From Cynocephalus volans (Eukaryota; Chordata; Mammalia; Dermoptera; Cynocephalidae): 64,000 nucleotides of DNA. The DNA is taken from the NCBI RefSeq assembly GCF_027409185.1, contig NC_084470.1, positions 38,181,001 to 38,245,000 on the forward strand, read 5' to 3'. Below the pieces are notes generated by a model. That model was not told the DNA's origin. It ran no database searches and saw only the letters and a program-made list of their open reading frames with translations. A program made the position numbers and the translations under genes. The first letter of the stretch is position 1. The number at the start of each line of letters is the position of its first letter. Shown here piece by piece: positions 37,215 to 48,952 of this stretch.

Positions 37215-37430
37215 TTCCTCCCAGACTGTGTGTCAGGTGCTGTGTTAAGTGATTTCCAAGTACTATCTAATGTAATCCTTTAAACAACCCTAAGAAAATA
37301 GTGCTATTATTATTCCCATGTCCAGAAGATGTAACTCAGGCCTAGGAAAGTTTAGCTCCTGACAAAGTTCACATAGCTGGTGAGATGAAGAGCCAGAGAT
37401 GGAGCTCAAGTATGTTTGACCCCTAAATCC
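37215..37430 (+). mobile_element. MIR-like SINE
   Basis: Contains gtgtcaggtgctgtgttaag, tcctttaaacaaccctaaga, acatagctggtgagatgaag and agccagagatggagctcaag. Confidence 0.75.
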
Positions 37431-38639
37431 CTGCTTTAAACCATGGGTTTAATACTTCCCCAGTGGGTGGAATTGCTCTCAGTTTGGTCACTTATCACAA
37501 TTTCCCTATTCATTTTTTCATTCATTTAACAAATATTTATTGAACATTGATGATGTGCTAGGTCCTTAGGAATATCAGTGAACCAAACAAAGATACTTGC
37601 CCTCACTGGGCTTTCATTGCATCTAACTCTTTTAAGAAATATGATTCAGGTTGGTCTTCCAGTCAAGATGGCAGAATAGATGGTCCCCAGAGTCACTCTC
37701 TCCCACAAATCAACCAATTTACAACTATTAAAAAGCAACAACAGTCAAGCCAGGGCACTAGAGCTCAGGGGAAGAGGACGAGATACCTACAGAGTTCATG
37801 AAGGCAGGAAAAGCCATGATGAGAGAAAGAAGGGATTGCACCCACCATTTCAAGCCCTGGATGCTTCAAGTATGGCCCTGGTGAGCACATGGAGCAAGAG
37901 CTGACAAAAGCCACAGCAGTGCCCTTCATATGAAGTTGCTTGGAGGCTACAGGGGAGAAGAGGGCCTTGGTGGCCCCCAGGCCAGCAAGACCACTAATAG
38001 GGTTCCTGTGGACCCACATAGGAACAAGGAGCCACAGACAACAGAAAAAAGGAAGCACTCAGAGGCTGGTGAGTCACCACAAGGAACTGGTGCATAGCTC
38101 GTCCCATGGGAAGTATTGGGAGTGTGGGTGGAGGGAAGACGGTCCCATCGGGGGAACACTGGGGCACAGCAAGGACAGCTGATCTGCCCTCCAATCAGCA
38201 CAGGACCACTCAGTGGAAACTGTTCAGGAATATAGAACTGCAGGCGGTGTAGTGTGCTGAAAAGACTCAGGCCCAGACAAGAATTTCCACACAGCCCAGG
38301 TGCACCAGACCTCTTGAGACACAGAAGTTCATACAAGGTCAACCGTTAAAACCTGAGCTGCATGGGGAATCAGCAGCAGTGAAGCAATTTAGCTTAGCTC
38401 AACTACAGGGCTCAAGTGCTGGTCCCCACAGGAAATTCCTCTATTTTAGAAGTAAGCAAGGTACAACAAATTAGTTCCAGTGCAGAGTTTAAGTGGTGGA
38501 AACAGCAAATAATCCAACACAGAACTGAAAGAGAAAAACCAAATACCCAAAAATCAGAGACAAAGTCTGATATTAACTAGTAAAGGTCTAACACCACCAA
38601 AGAACACTTATAAAATCTAGAAGTACCAGAAGCCCCCTA

Positions 38640-39150
38640 GGCTCCCGTGCCAGGGTGATTGGTAGCCAAGGATTTCAGCCACATCCCAACATCCTCAACC
38701 AGCCCAGTGACGACCACTGAGCCACCACAGGAAGTGCCCTGGGCCAGGGTGGTGGGGGACCAACAGCCTCAGTCACAACCCCTCGACATCTGCAACCAGC
38801 CCAGTGATGATCACTGAGCTACCACAGGAAGTGCTGTGGGCTCCTGAGTCAGGGTGGTGGGGGCCAGAGGGCCTCAGCCACACCCCCTTGACATCTGCAA
38901 CCAGCTCAGTGATGACCACCAAGTTGCTGCAGGAAAGGACCTGGGCTCCTGAGCTGGGGCAGTGGGGGACCAAGGGCCTCAGCCATGCCTCTTTAACATC
39001 AACAACCAGCCCAGCGATGACCATGGAGCTGCCTCAAGAAGTGCCCCGGGCTCCCAAGCCAGGGCAGTGGGGGCCAAGGGCTTTACTCATACGCCCCTGC
39101 CATCTGCCTCCAGCCCATCAACGACACAGCCACCACTGGAAGCCCCCTGG
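38640..39150 (+). repeat. VNTR 1, ~105-bp units
   Basis: The landmark GATGACCACTGAGC-like motif recurs at 38709, 38806, 38911 and 39016, giving spacings of 97, 105 and 105 bp. Units are 75-85% alike by eye. Because 105 is a multiple of three, a plus-strand frame stays open through several units (TSxTSSVMTTELPQE-like), but there is no other sign of coding. Confidence 0.85.
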
Positions 39151-39299
39151 TCTCCCCTGCTGGAATGGGTATGGGCCATGGGCCTCCATCACACCTGTCC
39201 TGCTTCCCCCTCTTGCTAACCCTTTTATTCTCCCCCTATCCCTTCTCCTTCTCCCCCCACCCCCGCAACTGCTCCACAACAACATCTTAGAATGAGGCA

Positions 39300-39600
39300 T
39301 GGAGCTGAGGGAAGCTGAACCCAGCCACAACTATACAAGCTACCATCACCACCCTGATGCCCTGCTGGGGTCCTTAAGTGTGGTGCCAGGGGAAGCTGAA
39401 CCCGGTGGCAACTTGGCAAGCTGCTGCCTCTGTCCCGGGGCCCCGCCAGGGCCCTGAGATGTGGATCTGGGGCAAGCTGAACCCAGCCTCAACTAAGCAA
39501 GCTGCTGCCACCACCCTGGGGCCCAGCTGGGGTCCTGAGGTATGGAACCAGAAGAAGCTGAACCAAGCCGCAACCAGGGAAAGCACCAAAAACATCATTT
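39300..39600 (+). repeat. VNTR 2, ~81-bp units
   Basis: The motif gaagctgaaccc(a/g) recurs at 39311, 39392, 39472 and 39554 (spacings 81, 80 and 82 bp), giving 3.5 copies of a GC-rich unit ending ...gctgctgccaccaccctggggcc. Confidence 0.87.
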
Positions 39601-39939
39601 TCACACGGATAACTCACCATAGCCACCACACTTGCCATGGCTGCCACAAAAGCTGCTAGTCTCTATAGCAGAAGTCACAGCCACCGTGCAGATGGCACAC
39701 CAGACTCTCAACTGCATTGACCCAAGGAGAGGCACCAGCAGAGACCAAAAGAAAAAAAAAAAAAGAGGCCCTCTCTTTCTACAAAGCACATTCCAGAGTA
39801 ATAGAAGAAGCATCTGATTTATGATAATAGGGGAGGACTTGATCACACCTGTCTCAGTACTGGACAGATTATCTAGGCAACAAACCAGCAGAGGAACAGA
39901 TTATCAGATGGAGAGAACAAATCTATGGTTATTGGGGGG

Positions 39940-40000
39940 AGGAGAAGGGGGAAAGAGGAGGGGAAGGGAAGAAGGGGAGGGGGAGGGGGAAGGGAGAGAT
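39940..40000 (+). repeat. GA-rich tract in L1-type 3' UTR
   Basis: Runs of G and A (ggggaggagaagggggaaag and on) match the position of the G-rich tract in the 3' UTR of the L1 copies here. Confidence 0.8.
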
Positions 40001-40199
40001 TGGTTAAGGGGCATAAAGAATAAGTATGATTTGTAAGAATGAATATGCTAATAAAATTTAAAAAATAAGAGATAATAAAATTTTATTTACTGAATTATTT
40101 ACATAACATTTTAATTGTTTCCCATCAAATATGTGATGTGAAAATCTTTAATAAAAGAAAATATATTTGTATCCAAAAAGAGATATGATTCAAGACTAG

Positions 40200-42184
40200 T
40201 GGAGAAGGATGATTAGATAATCTCTGAGGGGTAAGATTTTAGGGTCAAGAGAAAGCTCCCCTCATACAAAATCACTCTCCTTTACCCAACTTGTCATGGC
40301 ATTCTATCTGAAGTACCTAGATTAATGATACCTTTGGTGAGACTTCAAAGGCTTGCATTAAAGTGCGGGTTTTTTTTTTGTTTTTTTTTCTATTTAGGTT
40401 CATCCCTACTTTACAGATGAGAAAACCAAGGTTTAGGGTGATTTTGAGACATCCTCAAAGTGAGTTACTAAAGGGCAGAGCTGAGATTTCTGGCTCCAAA
40501 TTTTGGGCTCATGATAATATAGTGAACAATAGAAAAGAACATGATGATCTAAGTGGGATGGGGGAGTGTTCCAGGCAGCCAGGTCTATAACAGGAAAATT
40601 AGACAGGAAGATAAAGGAGCCTGGAAAACTTGTTTTACTCATGTGTTTTCCTGGAGCTGGCTAACAGGGCATCATGGTAGAACGTGAAGAACAAGGCAGG
40701 TCATACATTTGTAGGCCAGTAGACCAATTAGAACAACTAGGGAAGGAGTGAAGCTGGGAGCCCTATTGGATAGACTCTCTTGGATGCACCAGGATACCTT
40801 ACTTAAAATTGATTTTCAAAGAGCACCAGCCTCAAAGGAATCAGAGAGGAGTGTAGAGAAAGTCACCCTGATCTGGTCCACTGCCCTCCACTTTCCTTGC
40901 ATGAACAGCTGGACCCAGCTGAACTCAAGTTACTATAGGTAACTTCCCCACCCTGTTTAGATCAGAATTGTCTAAAGAGCAAGGACTCTGTTAGTTTACA
41001 TTCTGGTCTCTGGGTCTACACTGGAGAGGGAGCAAGACAGAAAGAAACAAAGTTTTGGATTAAAAAAAAGTTTCCTTAAATTTTGCCTCTGTCATTTGCT
41101 ACTCAAGTTATTTAAGTTCTCTGAATCTCATTTTTCTTATCTGTAAAAAGTAGTTAACAATACTTAGCTTATTAGTATTCATTCATTCATTAAGCATTTA
41201 TTGGCATCTATAATGTGCAAAGAACTGTACATAACAGGTATTGGGCATAAGATATATATATAGAGAGAGATAGTCTGGCACATTTTAGTTTTACAATAAA
41301 TAGCAGCTTCTATTATGGTTATTATTACCAGTGTGCATAAATAAATCAACAATAAGTCTTTTGGAATGGTAGTTGTACAAATATCACATCAGTTAGCCTT
41401 CTATCTATGATTTAAAAGGCCCTCAGCCTAGTATACTTATGGAGCTTTATCTGCCTGGGGGGAAGATTGTTTTCCTCTCTTCGGAAGTACCACATTTTTC
41501 TGCAATGGTTATGTGACTTCTGACAATCCTGGTCAACTCTATCCCAGAAGGAAATGAGCTGGTTTCCCTGAGTATCATTCCATTTCACAACGGTTGATAT
41601 GGATTTGCTAATAATTTTGATCTGGTCAGGAGTCAGTCAGTAGAAAATTAGAAATTTTAATGAAGGTTCTTATTAGCTGTTCCTCACAAATAATGGGCTA
41701 TAATCTAACTCAAGATTCTTAGCAAAGCAATTCTCATTTCAATTCTCACAAGTAATCTTTATTTAATGTTTATATTACTTTGTATTTCTTAAATGTTTTC
41801 AATTACTTTTTCCGTTACTCTTCGAAAAACCAAAAACACAAAAAAACAACCACCTTTGAGGTATCTTAGCATGTTAATCTCCATTTCACAAATGGAAGAG
41901 TATGGGACGAGTCTTGATCAAACACCAGTGTATCCTGTTATGCTGACAAAAATAATGCAAGTTCTCTCCTAATGAGTGGCCATGACCAGCACCTACTATT
42001 AAACAGGAAATACATTCACACACACACACGCCTGCTAGAAAAGATGCTCTTGGATCAATGCTTATAATGCTTAGTGCAGAGAAAAGACTATGACTTGGAA
42101 TAAAGACAGTGATTTCACCCCCTCTTTGCCCAATTCCTGCCTTCAGAATACCCATTCTTCTTCTTGCTGCCTTTACTCTTAATT
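40200..42184. other. Mostly unrecognised intergenic sequence
   Basis: MIR-like traces at about 40385-40500 (actttacagatgagaaaacc) and 41090-41170, an L2/MIR-like segment near 41175-41250 (attcattcattaagcatttattgg), and a short (CA)n at 42008-42029. Otherwise nothing recognised. Confidence 0.5.
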
Positions 42185-42665
42185 CAGTTTATCAGTCGAC
42201 TTTTGCTCTATAACAACTGCACAACTTCAGTTGCATGCAACTATAAACACTTGTTTCTGGCTCATTGACCTGTGGGTTGGCTGATCTGATTTTGCTTCAT
42301 GCTGAAGAGATAGTGTCTACCAAGGTCTGTTTTCCTTATGGCAGTGACCTAAGTGAAATAGTATAAGCTTAATGCATAGGTACATTTTAAGCCTTTTCTC
42401 TTAAGCACATCTCATTGGCCAAAACAAGGCACATGGCCTTCCCCAAAAGTGAGGAGCAGGAAAGTTTATTCTACCCATGTGAGACCATAGCAAGGGTTTT
42501 GGATGTATTATTGGTGGAAGCTGATGAACAGTAAAGTCCTGCAGACACAGGCAGCATCTTCCTCTTTTCCTCTTGCCATTTCCTATTTCTGACTTGCCCT
42601 GTAGAGTGTAACAGCATCTGCAAGATAGTGCCACTGTAAGATAAAGTCTTAGCAAGAACATGATC
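42185..42665 (+). mobile_element. Old interspersed repeat, family uncertain
   Basis: The phrases ttatcagtcgacttttgctctataacaactgcacaacttc and ctcattggccaaaacaaggcacatgg are typical of an ancient mammalian repeat, but I cannot assign the family. Confidence 0.35.
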
Positions 42666-42749
42666 CCCAAGGACGTGTCAGAATATGAAACCCAAGGAGG
42701 CTAACCAGGAGTTTCCCATGAGTGGTAGATTTATGGTTAAAATATTTTA

Positions 42750-43215
42750 ATTTTGTACCCCTGTATTTAAGTATGTTGCAGTGTGACTTTGAAGATCTCA
42801 TCAAGAGGTAGAGTCTGTTTTCCTACTTCTTGAATCTGAGCTGACTGGTTCCTTGCTTTGGCTATAATAGCATGTAGTGGATGTAATGGTATGCCAATTC
42901 CAAGTCTAGACATTGAAGGGCCTTATGTGCTTCTGTTCTCTCTTTGCTACCACCAGGAGAATAAGCCTGGGCACACTTGCTTGCTGAAAGGCGAGAAGAC
43001 CATCTGGAGCAGAGCTGAGACCTCCTAGCTGTCCCTGCTGAAGCCATTGATCATGAGCCAGTCTATAGCCAACCTACCAACTGACTGTGCACAGGAGTGT
43101 GCTCAGATCAACAAACTGCCTGGCCCACTTATATAAATGTGAGACATAATACATGGTTGTTGTTTTAAGTCACTAAGTATTAAGTGGTTTGTTAGGCTGA
43201 AATACTAATTAAAAC
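42750..43215 (+). mobile_element. Old LTR-like repeat (MaLR/ERVL style)
   Basis: The 3' part ggttgttgttttaagtcactaagtattaagtggtttgttaggctgaaatac is a hallmark tail of old mammalian LTRs, and the inner text (gaagatctcatcaagaggtagagtctgttttcct) fits the same family. Related to the element at 55485-55915. Confidence 0.55.
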
Positions 43216-45234
43216 ACCCTGGAACTTCCCTCCATGGGCTGCCTTGAACTGTGGTATCCATTTTTCTAGATGCTGCATATTCTTGGGGCAGGCTAGAGGT
43301 GATGAACTATCCCCAGATGCCTTTCCTTAATCCCCAAACCTGCATCCCCTGACTTTTCTACAATAAGTGTGTATAGTGAGTAACCATTTCTTTAGAAAGA
43401 TTATGTGATTCTAATTGATTTTGGAGAATGTGATTACTGATACGATAAAAAGGAAAGCAAAGCACATAGTATTTTCTGTTGAAGCTGTCAGATGCACTTC
43501 AATGTCTGTAAAAATGGTAATTAACTTTAGCTGGGTAGAAAATTCATTTTCTTTGAGGAATCAGTGATCTATAGAGAAATTTGTCAGTAACCATTGTTTG
43601 GAATTTTAGTCTCCATGTAGGAGGCACAATAATTTTTCACTGACAACTAATATACAGGGAAACCAACCCAAGATAGAGAAAGTGATTTGGCACTATTGTG
43701 TATTTCTGGAAATATCTGATAATGGGATTGAAATAAAATAAAAAGATAAGAGGCCTAATATCAAAGCTCTACTTTTTTTCTCCCCTATTTTATTTTATTA
43801 GCATTAAGATGCAATATAAAAATAGAAATGTTAAGAGATTAATGTGGTGACTCACAGTTCAAAGTTTTAAAATTTTCAAACATATTTAAGGGTAAGACCT
43901 TTGGGGTTTGAAGGAAACATCACTTTATGAAAGTTGCCATTTTCCAGCTACCCTATAATTACTCTATAAATTTTCTTTGGTTTAGTGTTCTGTTATCGAT
44001 ATTTTTCTCCTCATAACTGAACTCTGATAGGCTACTTTCACATTTGTGGGCATGTTTATTTTTTGTGGTGCACTATTGTAGTTGAACTCTAGTACTGGTT
44101 TTAATTAGTCTATCAAAGCAATGAGGAATGTGTCACAAATGACATCTGTATAAAATAAGGCTACAATAGGATGTTTTGTACTGTTTTTATATACACTGAT
44201 AAACCTATTAATCTACTTTGAAAAAGTTTCTCAGTCATGGTGGTGGATTTGCAGTTTCTTTCATACTTCACCTCATGTCCCTGCTCGAGGTCAGAGATGT
44301 TATTCTTCTTTGTGATGTCAGTGTGTAGCATATGTAAGCACTGACTAAACAAATCAGTCATTTTGAGGTGACAAGGGGGTCAGCTTCCAGCAAGCCTCTT
44401 TCTAGGGGCAATGGGAACATGAAGATCCAGGCCTTCTTTGCCTAATGACCATTGCTTGTAAATTTTCCCTTTGCAAAGCCTTTGCCTTAAAGTATTTCAT
44501 GTGATGTTTTGGAATTCTTTCTGAACCCTGGAGCTTGACAAGTAGTTGATCACAAAGGGACTCGCCTCTCATGACAATCTCTTTTTAAATGACTCATTAC
44601 AGGAAGAGAATAAATATTTCTACCAAGAGTATTAGTGCAGTAATTTTTGTCTGTTTTGTTCATTGTTCTATCTCCAGCGCCTAGAACAGTACCTGACACA
44701 TAGTAGGATCTCAATAAATAAATGTCTGATCAAGGAGTAAAAAGAAATTTGAAGAGGACAGAGACCAAGAGATGTAGGTGAATTGTCTCACCAGCTGAAG
44801 AAACCCTGAACAGTTACCTCTTCTTCGATTCCCTGGCAGGAGAATACTGCCTTGAGAGAAAGGTTACTTATCAATTCTGAAGATAAATGTGCTTTATGCA
44901 TCACCTTCCATTTATCTGAATCCCTCCCTCTCCCCCAACCCATTCTTTAGGGCTCAGGTCAAGTTCAATCTCAACCCCACATGAGACCTTTTATGATGCC
45001 CCCCCTCTCATGTTTTCCCCTTATTTGAACACTTGGGGTCCCCTATGATCTTCCCCTTGTCCGAACACATGGGGTGAGATATGCCTGCTGGATTGTACAA
45101 AGTTTGATATTCCTATCATGCAAAAGGTGCAGATGTCCAGTGGGAAATTTTATATATGGGGATGGAGCTCAGGAGAGAGAATTGGCCCGAGATGCACATT
45201 TGAGAGTCTTGGTTTTTGAGTAGTAACAAAAAGT
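43216..45234. other. Intergenic stretch, mostly unrecognised
   Basis: An L2-like tail occurs at 44650-44735 (agcgcctagaacagtacctg acacatagtaggatctcaat) and 44950-45000 shows L2-like pyrimidine-rich text. The rest holds nothing I can name. Confidence 0.45.
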
Positions 45235-45365
45235 CAGCTGGGGTCCTGTTAAAATGCAGATTCTGATTCAGAAAATCTGGGATGAGGCCCAAGATTCTGA
45301 AATTCTACTAAGCTTCAAGATGATGGAGAAGCTGCTGGTTCACAGACTACACTTGAAAAGCCAAG
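45235..45365 (+). mobile_element. MER20-like hAT fragment
   Basis: Characteristic text: cagctggggtcctgttaaaa tgcagattctgattcagaaa atctgggatgaggcccaaga...ctggttcacagactacactt gaaaagcca. Confidence 0.75.
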
Positions 45366-46454
45366 GAGGTAGATGATTGAAAGTTGAGAAATAACATTTA
45401 ATAGTAGGCAAAGAAAAAACGCTGCAAAGAGGTTGTTAAAAGTAGGCAGAAATGGAAGAAACAGGAGAGACATTGGGCTCATGGAGTCAAGGGAGGAAAG
45501 ATGTTCAAGACAGAGGGTGGGCTCAACCCTGTCAGATGTTGCTGAGAAACAATAAGATAAAGATAGAGCAGGCTGTGTTGGATTTTCTAAGATGAGGTAT
45601 CTGATGATTTTAGGGCAGTTTTACTGGAATAAGGAGAGTAGATTGCTTCACAAAGATACAGAAAAAGCAAGCAGGAACAGTAATTGGATGTACAGGATTT
45701 TCAAGATAAGAGAAATTTGAGTATGTTTATATGCTGAAGAGAAAGAGGAAGAAGAGAAGAAAAGGTGGAATATGCAAGGGGTAGAATAATTGATGGAACT
45801 TAAGAAAGTGGGAGGTGACTGGAATGAGACTCAGACAAGAGGCAAAAGGTTGAGTAAAGTGGTTTCTAAGTCTGAAGGTTGAAATAGGAAACAGAAGTTT
45901 AGGGAAATGCGGTTTTAACTTGAGGCTTCCATTTCTCTATGAAGAAAGATTAGGGTTGCCCATGGAAAAATGATTGAAGGTGGTATGCAAAGGTAGTGGC
46001 TATATAAGGAAAATGGTGAACATATGAAGTAGCTGTTGAGGAAAATGAAAAATGGAATTGATTAGGGACAAGATTTCTGGGTAGTACCAAGTTCCCAGTT
46101 GAGGTTTGAAGCTTTGATTTGTAGTAGTACTAATGCTGTGTTATTTTTCTCCAAGAGAGCGCTCAACAATCCAACTGCAAGTGCAGAAGAGGTGATTCAC
46201 AGTTGTGTTTTTGCAAGGTAGGTGTAATAGTGCACAAGAGGTGTTTCAGATTCTTAGCACACATGCTTGGGAGGATCTACACCCACATATAATGTCAGAA
46301 TTTGCCATTTTAAATCTCCAGGTTGGAATTTTTTATTCCAATTTTTCTACTGGCAAGTAGGGTTTTGGATTTAGGGGAATCACTCTGGTTCTTAGCTCAA
46401 AGAGATATTACGGAGCTGCCAGCAAAAATTAAAAAGCAGGATATTTTATTCTCT

Positions 46455-46741
46455 AGACCTTCACTGTCTAACACGGTAGCCACTAGCCACATGTGGCTAT
46501 TGAGCATTCAAGCACTTGAAATGTGGCTATTCTGAATTGAGATGAGATGTAAGTATAAAATACCCATGGATGTCAACACTTAGTACTAACAAAAGAAAGT
46601 TAAATATCTCAGTAATAATATAAAAATAATGATTACATGTTAAAATGATAAAATTTGGGCTATATTAGGTTAAATAAAATATATTGTTAAAATTATTTTT
46701 ACTTTTTATTTTACTTTCTGAAATGTGGCTACTAGAGAATT
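46455..46741 (+). mobile_element. hAT-type nonautonomous element
   Basis: The ends are inverted: agccactagccacatgtggctattgagcattcaagcacttgaaatgtggct at the left, and gaaatgtggctactagagaa at the right. The centre is AT-rich. A familiar mammalian hAT MITE; family name uncertain. A tRNA-like fragment sits at its right end. Confidence 0.6.
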
Positions 46742-46750
46742 TAAAATTAC

Positions 46751-46793
46751 AGGGACTGGCCATTTAGCTCAGTTGGTTAGAGCATGGTGCTGA
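46751..46793 (+). mobile_element. Tailless 5' half of tRNA-Ile/CYN SINE with target duplication
   Basis: The 43-bp agggactggccatttagctc agttggttagagcatggtgctga carries the A box and stops at about the anticodon loop. A perfect 9-bp duplication, taaaattac, flanks it (46742-46750 and 46794-46802). There is no A-tail, B box or 3' half. It resembles the tailless retropseudogenes known in mammals. Confidence 0.75.
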
Positions 46794-46802
46794 TAAAATT
46801 AC

Positions 46803-48499
46803 GAAAAAACACATGATATTTGAGTAGTTCTGCTCTAGATTCTTTTCTTTGAGTTGATTAATCTTTACTCTCAATTATTCTCCATTTCTGTTTGTTATGT
46901 TAATCATTATTCCAATAGTATAAGCTAATCCAAGTCTTTTCCTTCTACCTAAATTCAGATTAAAGCTAAATTCACAATCCATTTTTTGTTTGCTATTGTT
47001 GGGAAGAGGAATTGAATCACATCCTTGGATTAACTAGTGAGAATTCGTCAGAAGGCATCTGAATTGGCAACCTGCCAGAAGCCATGATGCAGTCACGCAG
47101 AAGCTAAAAGACTGACCCAAACAATGAAACTAGTTTTGTTTTTTGTTTTCTTTTTTTTTTGATGTGCTGATCTGATTTTCTCTGACTGGAGATGAACTTT
47201 TCCTAACATTCATATAGTAAGCCAAGGGAAGAATTCTGATTAGCCCTGCTTAGGTCACAGGCACAATCCTGAACCAATCACTGGGATCAGGAAGATGTGG
47301 TGCTTGACTGACTCATTTTGAGTCACATGTCTACCCTGTGGCTACTGCAAAGTTTGTTACCAGAAAAGAAAAAGAAAAGTGTGTATAGTTAGAAGACAAA
47401 AATAGTAGTCAGTACAGCACCAAGTCTCCAAACTTTTTCTTGGAGGGCAGATTTTTGAGCTGTACTTTTATTGTTTAGTTTGCATGTCTGAGTTTAAGCA
47501 GGCTGGAGTTCACCCACACAAATGTGTGCAACTGAGAGAGTAAAATCATCCTGAATCACAGACAACTGGAAAATAAAACCCTTACGCTTTTCCTGAATCA
47601 TTTGCTATGCTTAAAGTCTATTCTATAGTATTTGCATGGTTTCATTTGGCACAGAAACTACTTAGGTGTAAATGTTGAGTAATTATATGCTTCAGTAAGT
47701 GACTGAGCCATTACCCACAGTAAGTTAGTGTGTAACCTGTCATAGAAAAAGAGCCTTTGGATTTATCCTGTAATTAGTCCATTTTTGCTATACCTGTGCT
47801 CCAGAATAATATCTCTTGGTCGACTTTCAACATATTTTAGGGAGAACAAAATCCCTATTATTTTAAATCGTGCTGTAGTATTGTATGAAAAAAAAACAAT
47901 TCTTGGAGTTGGTCACATGAGGTTCTTGGAGTTCTCTTTGAAAGGAATATAATCTAAAGAGGTGTGATGTTTATTTGCTATGTTCATCAGCAGATTTTGA
48001 TTTTGTTTTTATGGTATGCTTTTCTTTACCTGTTGATTTTGAGATTTGAAGACATCATCTGTCAACAATCATTGAAAAATGTGAGAATATGTTTAGCTTC
48101 AAATTTTAATTAAATTAATTTTCACAGCCAATTACTGTTTTCAATGTTTCCCCATTCATTACACCATTCCTGTGAGGAAGGTCTTGATAGAGAAATGGAA
48201 GATCAGAGATACTAAGAAGTGTTTTTAAGGTCACGTACGGAGTAAGCTGCAGGGCTGACTCAAGCCCATGCCTTCTATATCAGATAGGATGCTTTTGCAT
48301 ACACATGACAGGATACAAAATAGTGGCTTAAGCAGTAAAGAATCTCACATAAAAAGAACTCTGGAGGCAAGTGGATACAGGTTAGTTCAAGAAGCTAGAA
48401 TGTTGTCTCTTTGATTCTCTTGATGCCCCTCAAGGCCACAGGATGGTTGCAGCACCTCCAAACACATCACATCTTTACAGAATTGGGAGGCAGGGGACT
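46803..48499. other. Intergenic stretch with only weak repeat traces
   Basis: Text near 47250-47340 (gaaccaatcactgggatcag...gagtcacatgtctaccctgt) and 48290-48490 (cataaaaagaactctggaggc...ccacaggatggttgcagcacc) resembles ancient interspersed repeats I cannot name. 47400-48250 shows nothing recognised. Confidence 0.4.
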
Positions 48500-48715
48500 T
48501 TGTCTCCCTCTCTCCTCTCTTTCTCTTTCTCTCCCTCCATCTCTCCATCATCCTTCCTTCATTCCTTTCTTCCATTTTTCTCCCTCCCAGCCTTTCTCTT
48601 CCTCTCTCTGTCTCTTTCTACCCCTCCTTCTTTCTTCCTCCTTGCCTGCTTTCCTCTACCTCTCTCTCCCTTCCTCTCTCTCTCTCCCATTCTTTCCTTT
48701 TTACCTCTCTTTTTT
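48500..48715 (+). repeat. CT-rich low-complexity tract
   Basis: About 215 bp of (CCTT)n/(CTCT)n-like polypyrimidine sequence, with open frames rich in Ser, Leu, Phe and Pro. It directly abuts the 3' end of L1 fragment B. Confidence 0.92.
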
Positions 48716-48952
48716 TAATCTATTTTAATTTATCAGTATACAATGTAGTTGATTTTTGTGTCCCTTTACTAATTCCTCCTTTCCCCCATTTCCCCCAACC
48801 CCATCAACCTCATATCTGTTCATTTCACTTAACAAGTTCAAGGAATCGTTGTGACTGTAGTGTCTTCTCTACCCTCCCCCATTTATTTGTTTCTATATTT
48901 ATTTATTTTTATTAGTTCCCACAAATAAGTGAGAACGTGGTATTTCTTTTTC
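48716..48952 (-). mobile_element. L1 copy B, 3' end only
   Basis: The plus strand reads atttatcagtatacaatgtagttg...caagttcaaggaatcgttgtgac...agttcccacaaataagtgagaacgtggtatttc. This is the antisense of the same L1 3' UTR as in copies A, D and E. It is truncated just inside the ORF2 stop region. Confidence 0.88.

Larger units (their letters stand above)
37649..40177 (+). mobile_element. Composite VNTR-bearing L1-derived retrotransposon
   Basis: A 2.53 kb unit is bounded by a 15-bp target duplication with one mismatch (aagaaatatgattca 37634-37648; aagagatatgattca 40178-40192). From 5' to 3': an L1-type 5' end (ggttggtcttccagtcaaga tggcagaatag); about 1 kb of 5' sequence; two tandem arrays (38640-39150 and 39300-39600); a segment homologous to the 5' region of L1 copy C (39690-39740 versus 54541-54595 reversed); about 80 bp of L1 ORF2 endonuclease region (39833-39900); a GA-rich stretch; an L1-like 3' end (aataaaatttaaaaaataa, about 40053-40071); then about 100 bp of extra sequence with a second AATAAA and a short A run. 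No intact ORF1 or ORF2, so it must have moved in trans. It could be an internally deleted L1 rather than a distinct family. Confidence 0.8.

Noticed and set aside
37630-40200. Considered as a protein-coding gene or CRISPR-like array because of regular repeats and open frames
   Set aside because: Units are imperfect, lack spacers and lie inside a retrotransposon with a target duplication. The organism is a mammal.
48411-48728. Ser/Leu/Phe/Pro-rich plus-strand frame
   Set aside because: Low-complexity CT tract joined to an L1 3' end.
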